Of a stretch of DNA of 64,000 nt, positions 52,411 to 60,653 are shown one piece after another. The DNA is from UBA4782 sp034430215 (lineage in GTDB: Bacteria; Chloroflexota; Anaerolineae; Anaerolineales; Anaerolineaceae): the NCBI GenBank assembly GCA_034430215.1, contig DAOUFE010000006.1, positions 1-64,000 on the forward strand, given 5' to 3'. Made by a program: the position numbers and the translations under genes. The notes below the pieces were generated by a model. That model was not told where the DNA came from. It was given only the letters and a program-made list of their open reading frames with translations, and made no database searches. The stretch's first letter is position 1. The number at the start of each line of letters is the position of its first letter.

Positions 52411-53439
52411 ATGACTCGGAAAATCAATATTGCAGTAATTGGAACAGGGCGGATGGGCAGTGTTCATGTGGCGAATCTGGTGAATAAGATCCCAGAAGCG
52501 AATTTGACCGCCATTTGTGATATCCGGTTAGACGTTGCACAGGCAGTAGCGGATCAATGGGGGATCAAACGGGTGGTGCAAGATTATCACGAATTGCTGG
52601 ATGATAAGGATATTGAAGCAGTTTTGATCGCTACCAGCACGAATACTCATGCTTTCATCATCAAAGATGCGGCTCTGGCTGGAAAACACATCTTCAGTGA
52701 AAAACCTCTGGCTTTGGATCTGGAAAGTATCGATGATGCATTGCAGGTTGTGGAGAAAGCAAAGGTCAAGTTGCAGGTAGGTTTTAATCGCCGTTTTGAC
52801 AAGAATTTCCAACATGTCCGCGAGATCGTACACTCCGGGGAGCTTGGGCGGCCTTGTATTTTGCGGATCACCAATCGTGACCCTGAGCTGCCTTCCATGG
52901 AATTTCTTCGCGTATCAGGCGGGTTGTTCCTTGACATGACCATCCATGATTTTGACATGGCTCGTTTCCAGATCGGTGAGGTAGATGAGGTATTTGCCAC
53001 TGGCAGCGTATTGATCGATTCCGAGTTGAATTCTTTTGGTGACCTGGATACGGCAGTTGTAACCTTGAAGTTCACTGATGGCACACTGGGTGTGATCGAT
53101 AACAGCCGTCAGGCGGTTTATGGATACGACCAGCAGTTGGAAGTATTCTGCCTGAATGGTACCGCCAAGGCTGAAAATGAGATCGAGCATACGGTGGTAA
53201 AAGGCAATCCTGAAGGATTCCACTCTGCCCGCGTTCCTCATTTCTTCATGCAGCGGTATGCACCCTGCTATGTAGAAGAAGTCAGACAGTTCGTCGAATG
53301 TGTACGGGATGATAAACCCACACCCACCACAGGTAGGGATGGTCGAATGGCTGTGGTGTTGGGTTATGCCGCCTGGAAGTCCTATCATGAGAATAGACCT
53401 GTGAAAATCAGTGAGTTTCAATCAAAACAGAAACCATAG
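52411..53439 (+). CDS. iolG: Gfo/Idh/MocA oxidoreductase, probable inositol 2-dehydrogenase
   Basis: The 342-residue product has the Rossmann motif IAVIGTGRMGSVHVANL, the catalytic lysine in EKPLALD, QVGFNRRFD, and MTIHDFDMARF with the catalytic Asp/His pair. These are typical of inositol 2-dehydrogenases within the Gfo/Idh/MocA family. The reaction would oxidise myo-inositol to scyllo-inosose with NAD. Genes for the next three steps of the Thermotoga-type inositol route follow immediately, which raises confidence in the assignment. A clear ribosome site (AAAGGAAC) precedes the ATG at 52411; the longer frame lies in the dehydrogenase gene. Confidence 0.85.
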   Translation: MTRKINIAVIGTGRMGSVHVANLVNKIPEANLTAICDIRLDVAQAVADQWGIKRVVQDYHELLDDKDIEAVLIATSTNTHAFIIKDAALAGKHIFSEKPLALDLESIDDALQVVEKAKVKLQVGFNRRFDKNFQHVREIVHSGELGRPCILRITNRDPELPSMEFLRVSGGLFLDMTIHDFDMARFQIGEVDEVFATGSVLIDSELNSFGDLDTAVVTLKFTDGTLGVIDNSRQAVYGYDQQLEVFCLNGTAKAENEIEHTVVKGNPEGFHSARVPHFFMQRYAPCYVEEVRQFVECVRDDKPTPTTGRDGRMAVVLGYAAWKSYHENRPVKISEFQSKQKP

Positions 53440-53464
53440 TTTTTATGGTAGAGAAGGAGTAAAA

Positions 53465-54589
53465 ATGAGTTCAAAATCTATACCTGAAGGATACCTTCCC
53501 ACAGACCAACCCGATCTGTTTTTTGAAGATAATGCGGTTGGAAGAATGAAAAAACAGATTTGGGAAGCCAGTGATGAAGAAATCGACGCCATTCTGGACG
53601 AGTATGGCATACCTTCGCCGGTGGAATGGGCGAAACCCGGTTCATATATTCAAACAACCACCCGATGGCAGGTGGAGCAGAATCGTAAGAAGAATGATAT
53701 CGTTTTCATACCGGTGGGATGTACTGAATTGCATGGGCAGCATCTTCCCAGTGCGGCTGATACATTGTATGTCAGTGCCATCTGTGAAGGGGTGCGCCGG
53801 TACACTGCCAAACGAGGCGCTGCAGTTAACCTGGCACTACCCCCGTTGAATTATGGTGGTCATCCATATCATCACATGGGCATGCCCGGCACTGTGATCG
53901 TGCGTGAGCATGTGGTGCGTGAGATGATGATCGACGTGATGCTTGGGCTATGGAATGATGGTTTCCGTAAGCAGCTCATCGTGAATAACCATGGTCAATT
54001 ATGGATGCTCGAATCTGCAGTACAAGAGTTCCAGAAACGTTACCAGCTTCCTGGTATCTTCCGGGTGATCGACTGGCATCGCGGGGTGCGAGAATTCTTC
54101 CGCCCGGCAGAACGCGGCGGTCAAATGACCACCAATTTTGTTCATGCTGACGAATCTGAAACATCCCTCAGCCTGTTATTACACCCCGAGATGGTGGATA
54201 TGAATTATGCCGTGAACACAGAAGGAAAGAACTACCTGCCGGAAGGTCACTTTGATAAATCGGTCGATCCCTATGGACGCCCAAGCCGCTGGTCAGAGGG
54301 TGAAGGTCATTTTGCGATCGAGATCGCAGCCACCCCCGAAGGTGTGGTTGGCAAAGCCAAATCCGGCGATGCACAAAAAGCCAAACGCCCAATGGCTGCA
54401 ATTTTGAAGTACCTCACCTTGTGGAATGATGATATTCTGGCAGCTTTCCCGGCGGGGAAAGTACCCCCAGTTGAAGAAGTGACCCTGCGCACTGAAAAAG
54501 ACATGGAACCCTATTTGCGCGAACCACTCAGTGAAGGTTGGAAACCCGTGTATGGGATCCCCCGCATTGGACAGGGAACAGAAGTCTAG
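53465..54589 (+). CDS. iolN: Creatininase-family hydrolase, 3-dehydro-scyllo-inosose hydrolase (IolN-type)
   Basis: The 374-residue product belongs to the creatininase metal-hydrolase family. It has the metal-binding block GCTELHGQHLPSAADT at about residues 84-99, GGHPYHHMGMPGT, VNNHGQLW near 173, and the acidic HADESETSLSLLLHPE near 227. A creatininase-type enzyme opens the ring of the diketo-inositol to 5-keto-L-gluconate in the Thermotoga pathway. Its place between iolG and the IolM-type dehydrogenase matches that pathway. GAAGGAG precedes the ATG at 53465; the GTG at 53411 lies inside iolG. Confidence 0.85.
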   Translation: MSSKSIPEGYLPTDQPDLFFEDNAVGRMKKQIWEASDEEIDAILDEYGIPSPVEWAKPGSYIQTTTRWQVEQNRKKNDIVFIPVGCTELHGQHLPSAADTLYVSAICEGVRRYTAKRGAAVNLALPPLNYGGHPYHHMGMPGTVIVREHVVREMMIDVMLGLWNDGFRKQLIVNNHGQLWMLESAVQEFQKRYQLPGIFRVIDWHRGVREFFRPAERGGQMTTNFVHADESETSLSLLLHPEMVDMNYAVNTEGKNYLPEGHFDKSVDPYGRPSRWSEGEGHFAIEIAATPEGVVGKAKSGDAQKAKRPMAAILKYLTLWNDDILAAFPAGKVPPVEEVTLRTEKDMEPYLREPLSEGWKPVYGIPRIGQGTEV

Positions 54590-54624
54590 ATTTGAGTTTG
54601 CCAAATTATCAAAAGGAGGAAAAC

Positions 54625-55821
54625 ATGAAGGGTAAAATGGAAGGATTAACACTGGTTGCAGATTGGGATCCCAAACCTGGATTCAAGCTGGGTGCAAAGG
54701 ATATCGAAGGAAGGCAGACATATCTGGGCAGCCAGGTATGGCGAAATCCACGGTTGGAAATCCGCGAATATGATATTCCTACCCCCGGCGAGGATGAAGT
54801 ACTTCTGGAGGTAAAAGCCTGTGGTATCTGCGGTTCTGATGTACACATGGCTCAGGCGGAAAAAGATGGGTATATCTTCTATCCAGGATTGACTGGTTTC
54901 CCCAGCATTTTAGGGCATGAACTTTCAGGCGTGGTAGTGGAAGCTGGCAAGAAAGCTCTTGATAAGAAAACGAACAAACCCTTTAAAGGTGGAGAAGCTG
55001 TTACTACAGAGGAGATGCTATGGTGCGGGCAATGTAAACCATGCGCAGATGGTTGGCCAAACCATTGCGAAAGATTGAATGAAATTGGCTTCAACGTGAA
55101 CGGCGCCTTCACCAAATATATCGTGGTGCCTGCCCGAACTTTGTGGAGCCTTGATCCGATGCGGGCAATGTATAAAGATGAGAAAGATATATTTGTGGCG
55201 GGTAGCCTGGTAGAGCCAACCTGCGTGGCGTATAACGCAGTCATTGAACGAGGCGGCGGTATTCGCCCTGGTGACCGGGTGGTCATCCTGGGTGGAGGTC
55301 CTGTGGGTCTTGCTGCCTGCGCAATCCTAAAACGTGCGGGTGCTTCCAAGGTGATCATTTCAGAGACACAGGAAAACCGGGCACAGATGGCGTTGAAGCT
55401 GGGTGCAGATTATCATGTCAATCCTATGAAAGAGGATTTTGCTGAAAGAGTGCTGGAGATCACGGACGGCATGGGTGCTGATCTTTTCATGGAAGCAACA
55501 GGGTTACCAACAGTGGTTTATCCTGGCATCGAACGTGTCATCTGGGAGGGAAGAACCTTGAATAGCAAAGTGGTGGTTACTGCCCGCGCTGAAGCCAAGA
55601 TGCCTGTAACCGGTGAAGTTTTGCAGGTGAGGCGAGCCTGCATCATCGGTGCACAGGGTCATTCCGGGCATGGAACGTTCCCACGTGTGATCGAATGCAT
55701 GGCATCTGGAATGGACATGACCATGATGAGCACGAAAAAGGTGAGTTTACACGAATTACCAGAGAACATTATTAAGCTACAGACTGACCGCTCAGAATGC
55801 AAGATCACGTATATTGCATAA
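54625..55821 (+). CDS. iolM: Zinc-dependent scyllo-inosose 3-dehydrogenase (IolM-type)
   Basis: The 398-residue product is a medium-chain zinc dehydrogenase with a longer N-terminus than usual (DWDPKPGFKLGAKDIEGR), catalytic site ACGICGSDVHMAQ near residue 66, GHELSGVVVEAG near 97, structural cysteines in MLWCGQCKPCADGWPNHC near 130-148, and VILGGGPVGLAACAIL. The N-terminal extension, the GFNVNGAF and SLVEPTCVAYNAVI segments and the C-terminal GHSGHGTFPRVI agree closely with the Thermotoga maritima inosose dehydrogenase as I recall it. It oxidises scyllo-inosose a second time to a diketo-inositol. AAAGGAGG lies before the ATG at 54625. Confidence 0.88.
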   Translation: MKGKMEGLTLVADWDPKPGFKLGAKDIEGRQTYLGSQVWRNPRLEIREYDIPTPGEDEVLLEVKACGICGSDVHMAQAEKDGYIFYPGLTGFPSILGHELSGVVVEAGKKALDKKTNKPFKGGEAVTTEEMLWCGQCKPCADGWPNHCERLNEIGFNVNGAFTKYIVVPARTLWSLDPMRAMYKDEKDIFVAGSLVEPTCVAYNAVIERGGGIRPGDRVVILGGGPVGLAACAILKRAGASKVIISETQENRAQMALKLGADYHVNPMKEDFAERVLEITDGMGADLFMEATGLPTVVYPGIERVIWEGRTLNSKVVVTARAEAKMPVTGEVLQVRRACIIGAQGHSGHGTFPRVIECMASGMDMTMMSTKKVSLHELPENIIKLQTDRSECKITYIA

Positions 55822-55956
55822 AAACCTGGTAAAGGGGTAGCTACGTTTTATTCATCATGACGAGTGCAGCAGAACAAGAGTAGCAGACAGGGGTTAACTG
55901 CTGCCCTCGAAATGATCTATTGTACATTTTGGAATTACCAATTCTTTTGGAAAAAT

Positions 55957-56775
55957 ATGAAACTTTCAATTGTCCTTTCGATACACCAGACACAATTTCA
56001 GGCTGCCAGTCTTTCTGGTTCACTGGAAAAGAATATGGTAAATATTGCTGCCATGGGATATCAAGGGGTAGAGCTGGCGATTCGTGATCCCAGATTAGTT
56101 GACCTGGATGGGTTATCTTACCTCACCCGGCAGCATGGATTGCAGGTTCCAGCAATTGGTACCGGGCAGGCATGGAATGAGGAGGGATTATCTTTTACTG
56201 ATCCGGATATTGATATCCGGAAGGCAGCGATAGCACGAATTAAAAGCCATATCCCTGTTGCGGTACGTTTCAACGCTGTGATCATCATCGGGTTGGTTCG
56301 GGGCATCGTCAAACCCGGGGTGGAACATGTTCAGGCGATGGAATGGTTGTGTGAAGCGTTGCGTGAATGCAGCAGGGCAGCTTCACCCCATGGAGCTCGA
56401 TTGGCACTTGAACCAATCAACCGGTATGAGACCACCCTGATCAACACTTCTGCTGAAGGGTTGAACCTCATCGAGCGGGTGGGGGAAGAAAACTTTGGAT
56501 TACTTCTAGATACTTTCCACATGAATATCGAAGAACCAAACATTGAAGAGAGCATTCCTTTGTGTGGAAAAAGAATCTTTCATTTTCATGTGGCTGACTC
56601 AAATCGTTGGTATCCTGGCAAGGGGCATCTGGATTTTCCATCGATCTTAAGGTCACTATGCAAAACGGGATATCAGGGATTCATTTCCGGTGAGTTTTTA
56701 CCAAAACCCGATGCGGAGACTGCTGCCAGGGAAGCCATCACTTATCTACAACCTATACTGGCGAAATTGGCTTGA
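55957..56775 (+). CDS. iolO: 5-keto-L-gluconate epimerase (IolO-type TIM barrel)
   Basis: The 272-residue product is a xylose-isomerase-like TIM barrel. It begins MKLSIVLS and has GYQGVELAIRDPRLVD, AIGTGQAWNEEGLSFT, IIGLVRGI, LEPINRYETTLINT (metal-binding Glu), LLDTFHMNIEEPNIEES and HFHVADSNRWYPGKGHLDF. These blocks match the IolO epimerase that turns 5-keto-L-gluconate into D-tagaturonate, which UxaE at 45099 would then use. The ATG at 55957 is chosen because the homologous proteins begin there, although its ribosome site is weak and the frame is open from 55864. The 135-base gap before it may contain an internal promoter. Confidence 0.87.
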   Translation: MKLSIVLSIHQTQFQAASLSGSLEKNMVNIAAMGYQGVELAIRDPRLVDLDGLSYLTRQHGLQVPAIGTGQAWNEEGLSFTDPDIDIRKAAIARIKSHIPVAVRFNAVIIIGLVRGIVKPGVEHVQAMEWLCEALRECSRAASPHGARLALEPINRYETTLINTSAEGLNLIERVGEENFGLLLDTFHMNIEEPNIEESIPLCGKRIFHFHVADSNRWYPGKGHLDFPSILRSLCKTGYQGFISGEFLPKPDAETAAREAITYLQPILAKLA

Positions 56776-56850
56776 TGAGATTATGATATTTTCTGATCTG
56801 TGTACCCAGGGATGAAAACACAGGTACCTTGAGTTGGAGCTATTGAAATT

Positions 56851-58497
56851 ATGCATGAAATTCAAACGAAATCAGCACCTATTGTAGATATCAATCAGGT
56901 TAAGTGTGTTCATGGCTTTGAAAATATCAAGAGCGAATATCCAACATACCTTTCTGATGAATCCAAGCTCTCTGCTGAACCTTTCGACCATCTATTCTTC
57001 CCAAAGAGTGAAGCAGAATTAGCTGCGGTGATCTATGAAATGCACCGGCAGAAGGTAAAGCTTACTTTTGCAGGTGCCCGGACTGGTCTGGTGGGTGGGT
57101 GCGTTCCCCAGGGAGGTGCATTGGTTTCTTTGGAATACCTGGATAAGGTGGAAGCGATCTATTACGAACCTCAGGCTGAAGAATGGAGAGTTTGTGCTCA
57201 AACCGGGGTAAGCCTGAAAGCTCTGGAGAATATGCTCCGACTTAAGCAATTTCCATCGCTGGAGAAGAGCGAAGACCCCTGGGTACAGAGCGAATACCAG
57301 CGTTTCAAGAATGACCAAAGTGGTTATTTTTATCCACCAGATCCGACAGAGATGAGCGCTTCGTTGGGTGGCTCGGTGGTTACCAATGCTTCTGGTGCAC
57401 GTACTTATCGGTATGGACCTACCCGAGCGTGGGTCAGGGGTATTCGTGTGTTTCTGGCAAATGGTGAGTATCTGGATATCCCGCGAGGAAAATATTTTGC
57501 CTCACCAGCTGGTCAATTCACCATCTGGAATTCACGAGGTGAAGCAATCCCTTTTACTATTCCCGATTACTCTCTGCCAAAAACCAAAAGTGCAGCAGGG
57601 TTGTATACCGCCTCGCAAATGGACCTGATCGACCTGTTCATCGGGTGTGAAGGAATTTTGGGTGTGGTTACCCGTGTCGAAGTCGCCTTGCTGAAGCGGG
57701 AAGAGAAGATTTCGATCATCCAATTCTTGGATTCAGATGAACAAGCGATCCTGTTGACGCAAGCATTGCGATCTGAAAAGCGACTGCAATTGGATTTTCT
57801 GGAGTTCTACTCGGGTAATGCGCTGAATTTATTGCGAGAATTGCAAAAAGTCGAACCTTCTACTGTGGGAATGCCAGTCATCCCCGATACTGCGAAATCT
57901 GCAATTTTTTTCGAAATGAGCTTTGATTCTCACGCCAGTGATCTGGATTACAACATTCTCGTGAAGACAATATCCAGATGCGGGGCGGATCTTGCCAATT
58001 CATGGGCTGGTTATGAGAGCAGGGAATTGGACAGATTCAAGGTATTCCGGCACATGGTGCCTGAAACCATCAACAGCATCATTGCAGAAAGAAAGAAGCA
58101 AATCCCCGAACTTCATAAGCTGGGAACGGATATGGCAGTACCTGATGAGTATTTGCCAGAAATTTGGCAGCTCTATAAAAAAAGTTGCGAAGGTTTGCAC
58201 CTTGAGTGGTATGCTTTTGGGCATATTGGAAATAATCATATCCATATCAACATCCTTCCCCGAACAGTAGGTGAGTTGGACCAGGGGATGGAGTTATATC
58301 AATCTTTTGCAAAGAGGGTTGTAGAGCTTGGTGGTTCAGTTTCTGCGGAACATGGTATTGGCAAGATCAAAGCAAAATTCTTACGATTGATGTTCTCGCC
58401 AGAGCAGATAACGCAGATGAAGAATGTAAAAGAAGCATTGGACCCTGATGGAATATTCAACCCAAATGATATGTTCACAGAAAGGGGAGCTGAATGA
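56851..58497 (+). CDS. GlcD-type FAD-binding 2-hydroxyacid dehydrogenase
   Basis: The 548-residue product has a PCMH-type FAD domain (FAGARTGLVGGCVPQGGALVSLE at about residues 75-97; PPDPTEMSASLGGSVVTNASG near 165) and the C-terminal FAD-linked oxidase domain with GHIGNNHIHINILP and SAEHGIGKIKAKFL. This is the D-lactate/glycolate/2-hydroxyglutarate dehydrogenase type. Its stop overlaps the etfB start by four bases, and a ferredoxin-bearing EtfA follows, the arrangement of electron-confurcating lactate dehydrogenase in acetogens. The enzyme would oxidise a 2-hydroxyacid and hand electrons to EtfAB. The substrate may be lactate or a sugar acid from the neighbouring pathway. Confidence 0.83.
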   Translation: MHEIQTKSAPIVDINQVKCVHGFENIKSEYPTYLSDESKLSAEPFDHLFFPKSEAELAAVIYEMHRQKVKLTFAGARTGLVGGCVPQGGALVSLEYLDKVEAIYYEPQAEEWRVCAQTGVSLKALENMLRLKQFPSLEKSEDPWVQSEYQRFKNDQSGYFYPPDPTEMSASLGGSVVTNASGARTYRYGPTRAWVRGIRVFLANGEYLDIPRGKYFASPAGQFTIWNSRGEAIPFTIPDYSLPKTKSAAGLYTASQMDLIDLFIGCEGILGVVTRVEVALLKREEKISIIQFLDSDEQAILLTQALRSEKRLQLDFLEFYSGNALNLLRELQKVEPSTVGMPVIPDTAKSAIFFEMSFDSHASDLDYNILVKTISRCGADLANSWAGYESRELDRFKVFRHMVPETINSIIAERKKQIPELHKLGTDMAVPDEYLPEIWQLYKKSCEGLHLEWYAFGHIGNNHIHINILPRTVGELDQGMELYQSFAKRVVELGGSVSAEHGIGKIKAKFLRLMFSPEQITQMKNVKEALDPDGIFNPNDMFTERGAE

Positions 58498-59294
58498 AGA
58501 TCGTCGTTTGTGTAAAACAAGTTCCCGAAGTAACCAATGTGCAGGTCGATCCTGTAACCGGCACCCTTATCCGTGAAGGGGTGCAGTCCATCCTCAACCC
58601 GTTCTGTGAATACGCACTCGATCACGCCGTCAGGATTAAACAAGCCAATGAAAATGTGCACATCACCGCGATTACAATGGGACCTCCGCAGGCAAAAAGT
58701 GTTTTGTTACGCAGCCTGGAATTAGGGGCAGACGAAGGTATTTTAGTGACTGACCGGAAATTCGCCGGCGCAGATACCTGGGTGACAGCTCTCACCCTTG
58801 CCGAATCAATCCGGTATACAGTACCAGACTTCGATCTGATCCTGGCGGGCAAACAGGCGATTGATGGTGATACCGCCCAGGTAGGACCTGAAATTGCAGA
58901 AATTCTGGGACTTCCACAAATCACGTATGGGGTTGAGGCTGTGCTGAGTGCGAATAAAAAACAGATCCGGGTGAAACAGGAAGTGGAAATGGGGTACGAA
59001 GTTCTTGAAGCTTCCCTGCCTGCGCTGGTAACTTTCAGTAAAGGGGAAATTGTTCGCAGAGCGCCTTCTTTTCGTGATGTGATCGAAGCCCGGAAAAAAA
59101 ACATCCGGGTTATCTCTGCGAATGAATTGCCTCTTTCAGAAGAGGAGTTGGGGCTGAAAGGTTCCTTTACGCAGGTCGTTAAGGTGTTCCCACCACAGCA
59201 GAAGAAAAGCAACCAGTTGATCCAAAATGTCGAACCGGTTCAAGCAGCTCAAGAGATTTTTAAATTTCTGAAAGAACGAAAATTCATCTCCTGA
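58494..59294 (+). CDS. etfB: Electron transfer flavoprotein beta subunit
   Basis: The 266-residue product has the EtfB pattern: IVVCVKQVPEVTNVQVDP at the N-terminus, NPFCEYALDHAVRIK, and the nucleotide/FAD-binding loop LAGKQAIDGDTAQVGPEIAEILG near residue 118. It pairs with the EtfA encoded 98 bases downstream. Overlap with the GlcD-type gene indicates one functional complex. In confurcating complexes this subunit carries the bifurcating FAD and the NAD site. Confidence 0.9.
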   Translation: MKIVVCVKQVPEVTNVQVDPVTGTLIREGVQSILNPFCEYALDHAVRIKQANENVHITAITMGPPQAKSVLLRSLELGADEGILVTDRKFAGADTWVTALTLAESIRYTVPDFDLILAGKQAIDGDTAQVGPEIAEILGLPQITYGVEAVLSANKKQIRVKQEVEMGYEVLEASLPALVTFSKGEIVRRAPSFRDVIEARKKNIRVISANELPLSEEELGLKGSFTQVVKVFPPQQKKSNQLIQNVEPVQAAQEIFKFLKERKFIS

Positions 59295-59392
59295 TCGATT
59301 GACCAGAGAAGATAAAGATGTATTGTTATGGAATTACTAAAATCAGGAAAATTTCAACCTACATGGTTATGCATAAATGAAAGAGGACAGGC

Positions 59393-60604
59393 ATGTTGAT
59401 CATTGACCATGAGCGATGCACGAAATGCAGCTTGTGCATTAAGAATTGTCCGTTTGGGGCATTATCTTTCGAAGATGGGCTGCTCAAGAGCAACGAACAA
59501 TGCACTCTTTGTGGAGCCTGTGTTAACATCTGTCGGTTCAAAGCACTTTCCATCGAACGAAAACAGGCTTCTCGTGAAGAGCTGGCGCAATATAAAGGGG
59601 TTTATGTCTGGATTGAGTTGGAGGAAGATCAGGATACCATTCATCCCAAAAAGGTATCCCTGGAACTTTTGGGTAAGGGGCGTTCCCTGGCTGACAAGCT
59701 GGGAGAAGAGCTTGTAGCGGTTGTGCTGACTGGTTCGATGTCATTGGATGGTGAATTTCTGGGTCAGTTTGGAGCAGATAAGATCATTTTATGCCAACAT
59801 GATCTGTTGGCTTCTTATTCAACAGACGGCTTCACCAATGTCATGGCTGCAGTGATCACCGCAAAAAAGCCAGCAGTCGTGTTGTATGGGGCTACACCAC
59901 ATGGACGTGATTTTGCTCCCCGGGTTGCAGCGCGGTTGAAATTAGGTTTAACTGCTGATTGTACTGGATTGGAAATTGATGATCAGAACCAACTGGTGCA
60001 AACCCGCCCGGCATTTGGTGGGAATATCATGGCATCGATCATTACACCGTATAGCCGTCCGCAGACTGCTACGGTGCGTCCCAATGTATTTTCAGCACAA
60101 GAACGTGATACGAGCCATAATGCTGTTGTTGAACATTTCCCCGTCACTTTGAATAAGGCAGCTATCCGCACCAGGGTGGTGGAGAAAGATTATTCAGCAG
60201 GCGAAAATGCGGTCAGTATAGAGGATGCGAGAGTGATCGTATCTGGAGGTAGGGGTTTACAAAAAGCTACCAATCTGGAAATGCTGCGTAAACTGGCCTC
60301 ACAACTGGGTGGAGTAATGGCAGGGTCGCGCGCGATCGTTGAACAGGGATGGATATCTCATACCATTCAGGTGGGGCAATCAGGTACCACGGTGGGGCCA
60401 GAGTTATATATTGCGGTTGGTATCAGTGGGGCAATCCAGCATATTGTAGGCATGAGCTCATCAAAAACCGTTGTGGCGATCAACAAAGACCCAGAAGCAG
60501 CGATTTTTAAAGAAGCTGACCTGGGAGTAGTAGGTGACGCGCTTGAAATTTTACCTGCACTATCAGATTTGATCCAAAAAGACTCAGCGAATGGATTGAA
60601 ATAA
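59393..60604 (+). CDS. etfA: Electron transfer flavoprotein alpha subunit with N-terminal two-[4Fe-4S] ferredoxin domain
   Basis: The 403-residue product begins with a bacterial ferredoxin domain whose cysteines are at 9, 12, 15, 19 and 37, 40, 43, 47, two complete CxxCxxCxxxC clusters. From about residue 65 it is EtfA, ending with the FAD domain (GGRGLQKATNLEMLRKLA; GQSGTTVGPELYIAVGISGAIQHIVG; AINKDPEAAIFKEADLGVVGD). Such ferredoxin-EtfA fusions occur in electron-confurcating complexes with GlcD-type dehydrogenases, where NAD reduction by a hydroxyacid is driven by oxidation of reduced ferredoxin. AGAGGACAGG precedes the ATG. Confidence 0.9.
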   Translation: MLIIDHERCTKCSLCIKNCPFGALSFEDGLLKSNEQCTLCGACVNICRFKALSIERKQASREELAQYKGVYVWIELEEDQDTIHPKKVSLELLGKGRSLADKLGEELVAVVLTGSMSLDGEFLGQFGADKIILCQHDLLASYSTDGFTNVMAAVITAKKPAVVLYGATPHGRDFAPRVAARLKLGLTADCTGLEIDDQNQLVQTRPAFGGNIMASIITPYSRPQTATVRPNVFSAQERDTSHNAVVEHFPVTLNKAAIRTRVVEKDYSAGENAVSIEDARVIVSGGRGLQKATNLEMLRKLASQLGGVMAGSRAIVEQGWISHTIQVGQSGTTVGPELYIAVGISGAIQHIVGMSSSKTVVAINKDPEAAIFKEADLGVVGDALEILPALSDLIQKDSANGLK

Positions 60605-60653
60605 TATGTCCATTTTTTCGCGTTATTAATAAAGATATAAGGGATGAATTGGA

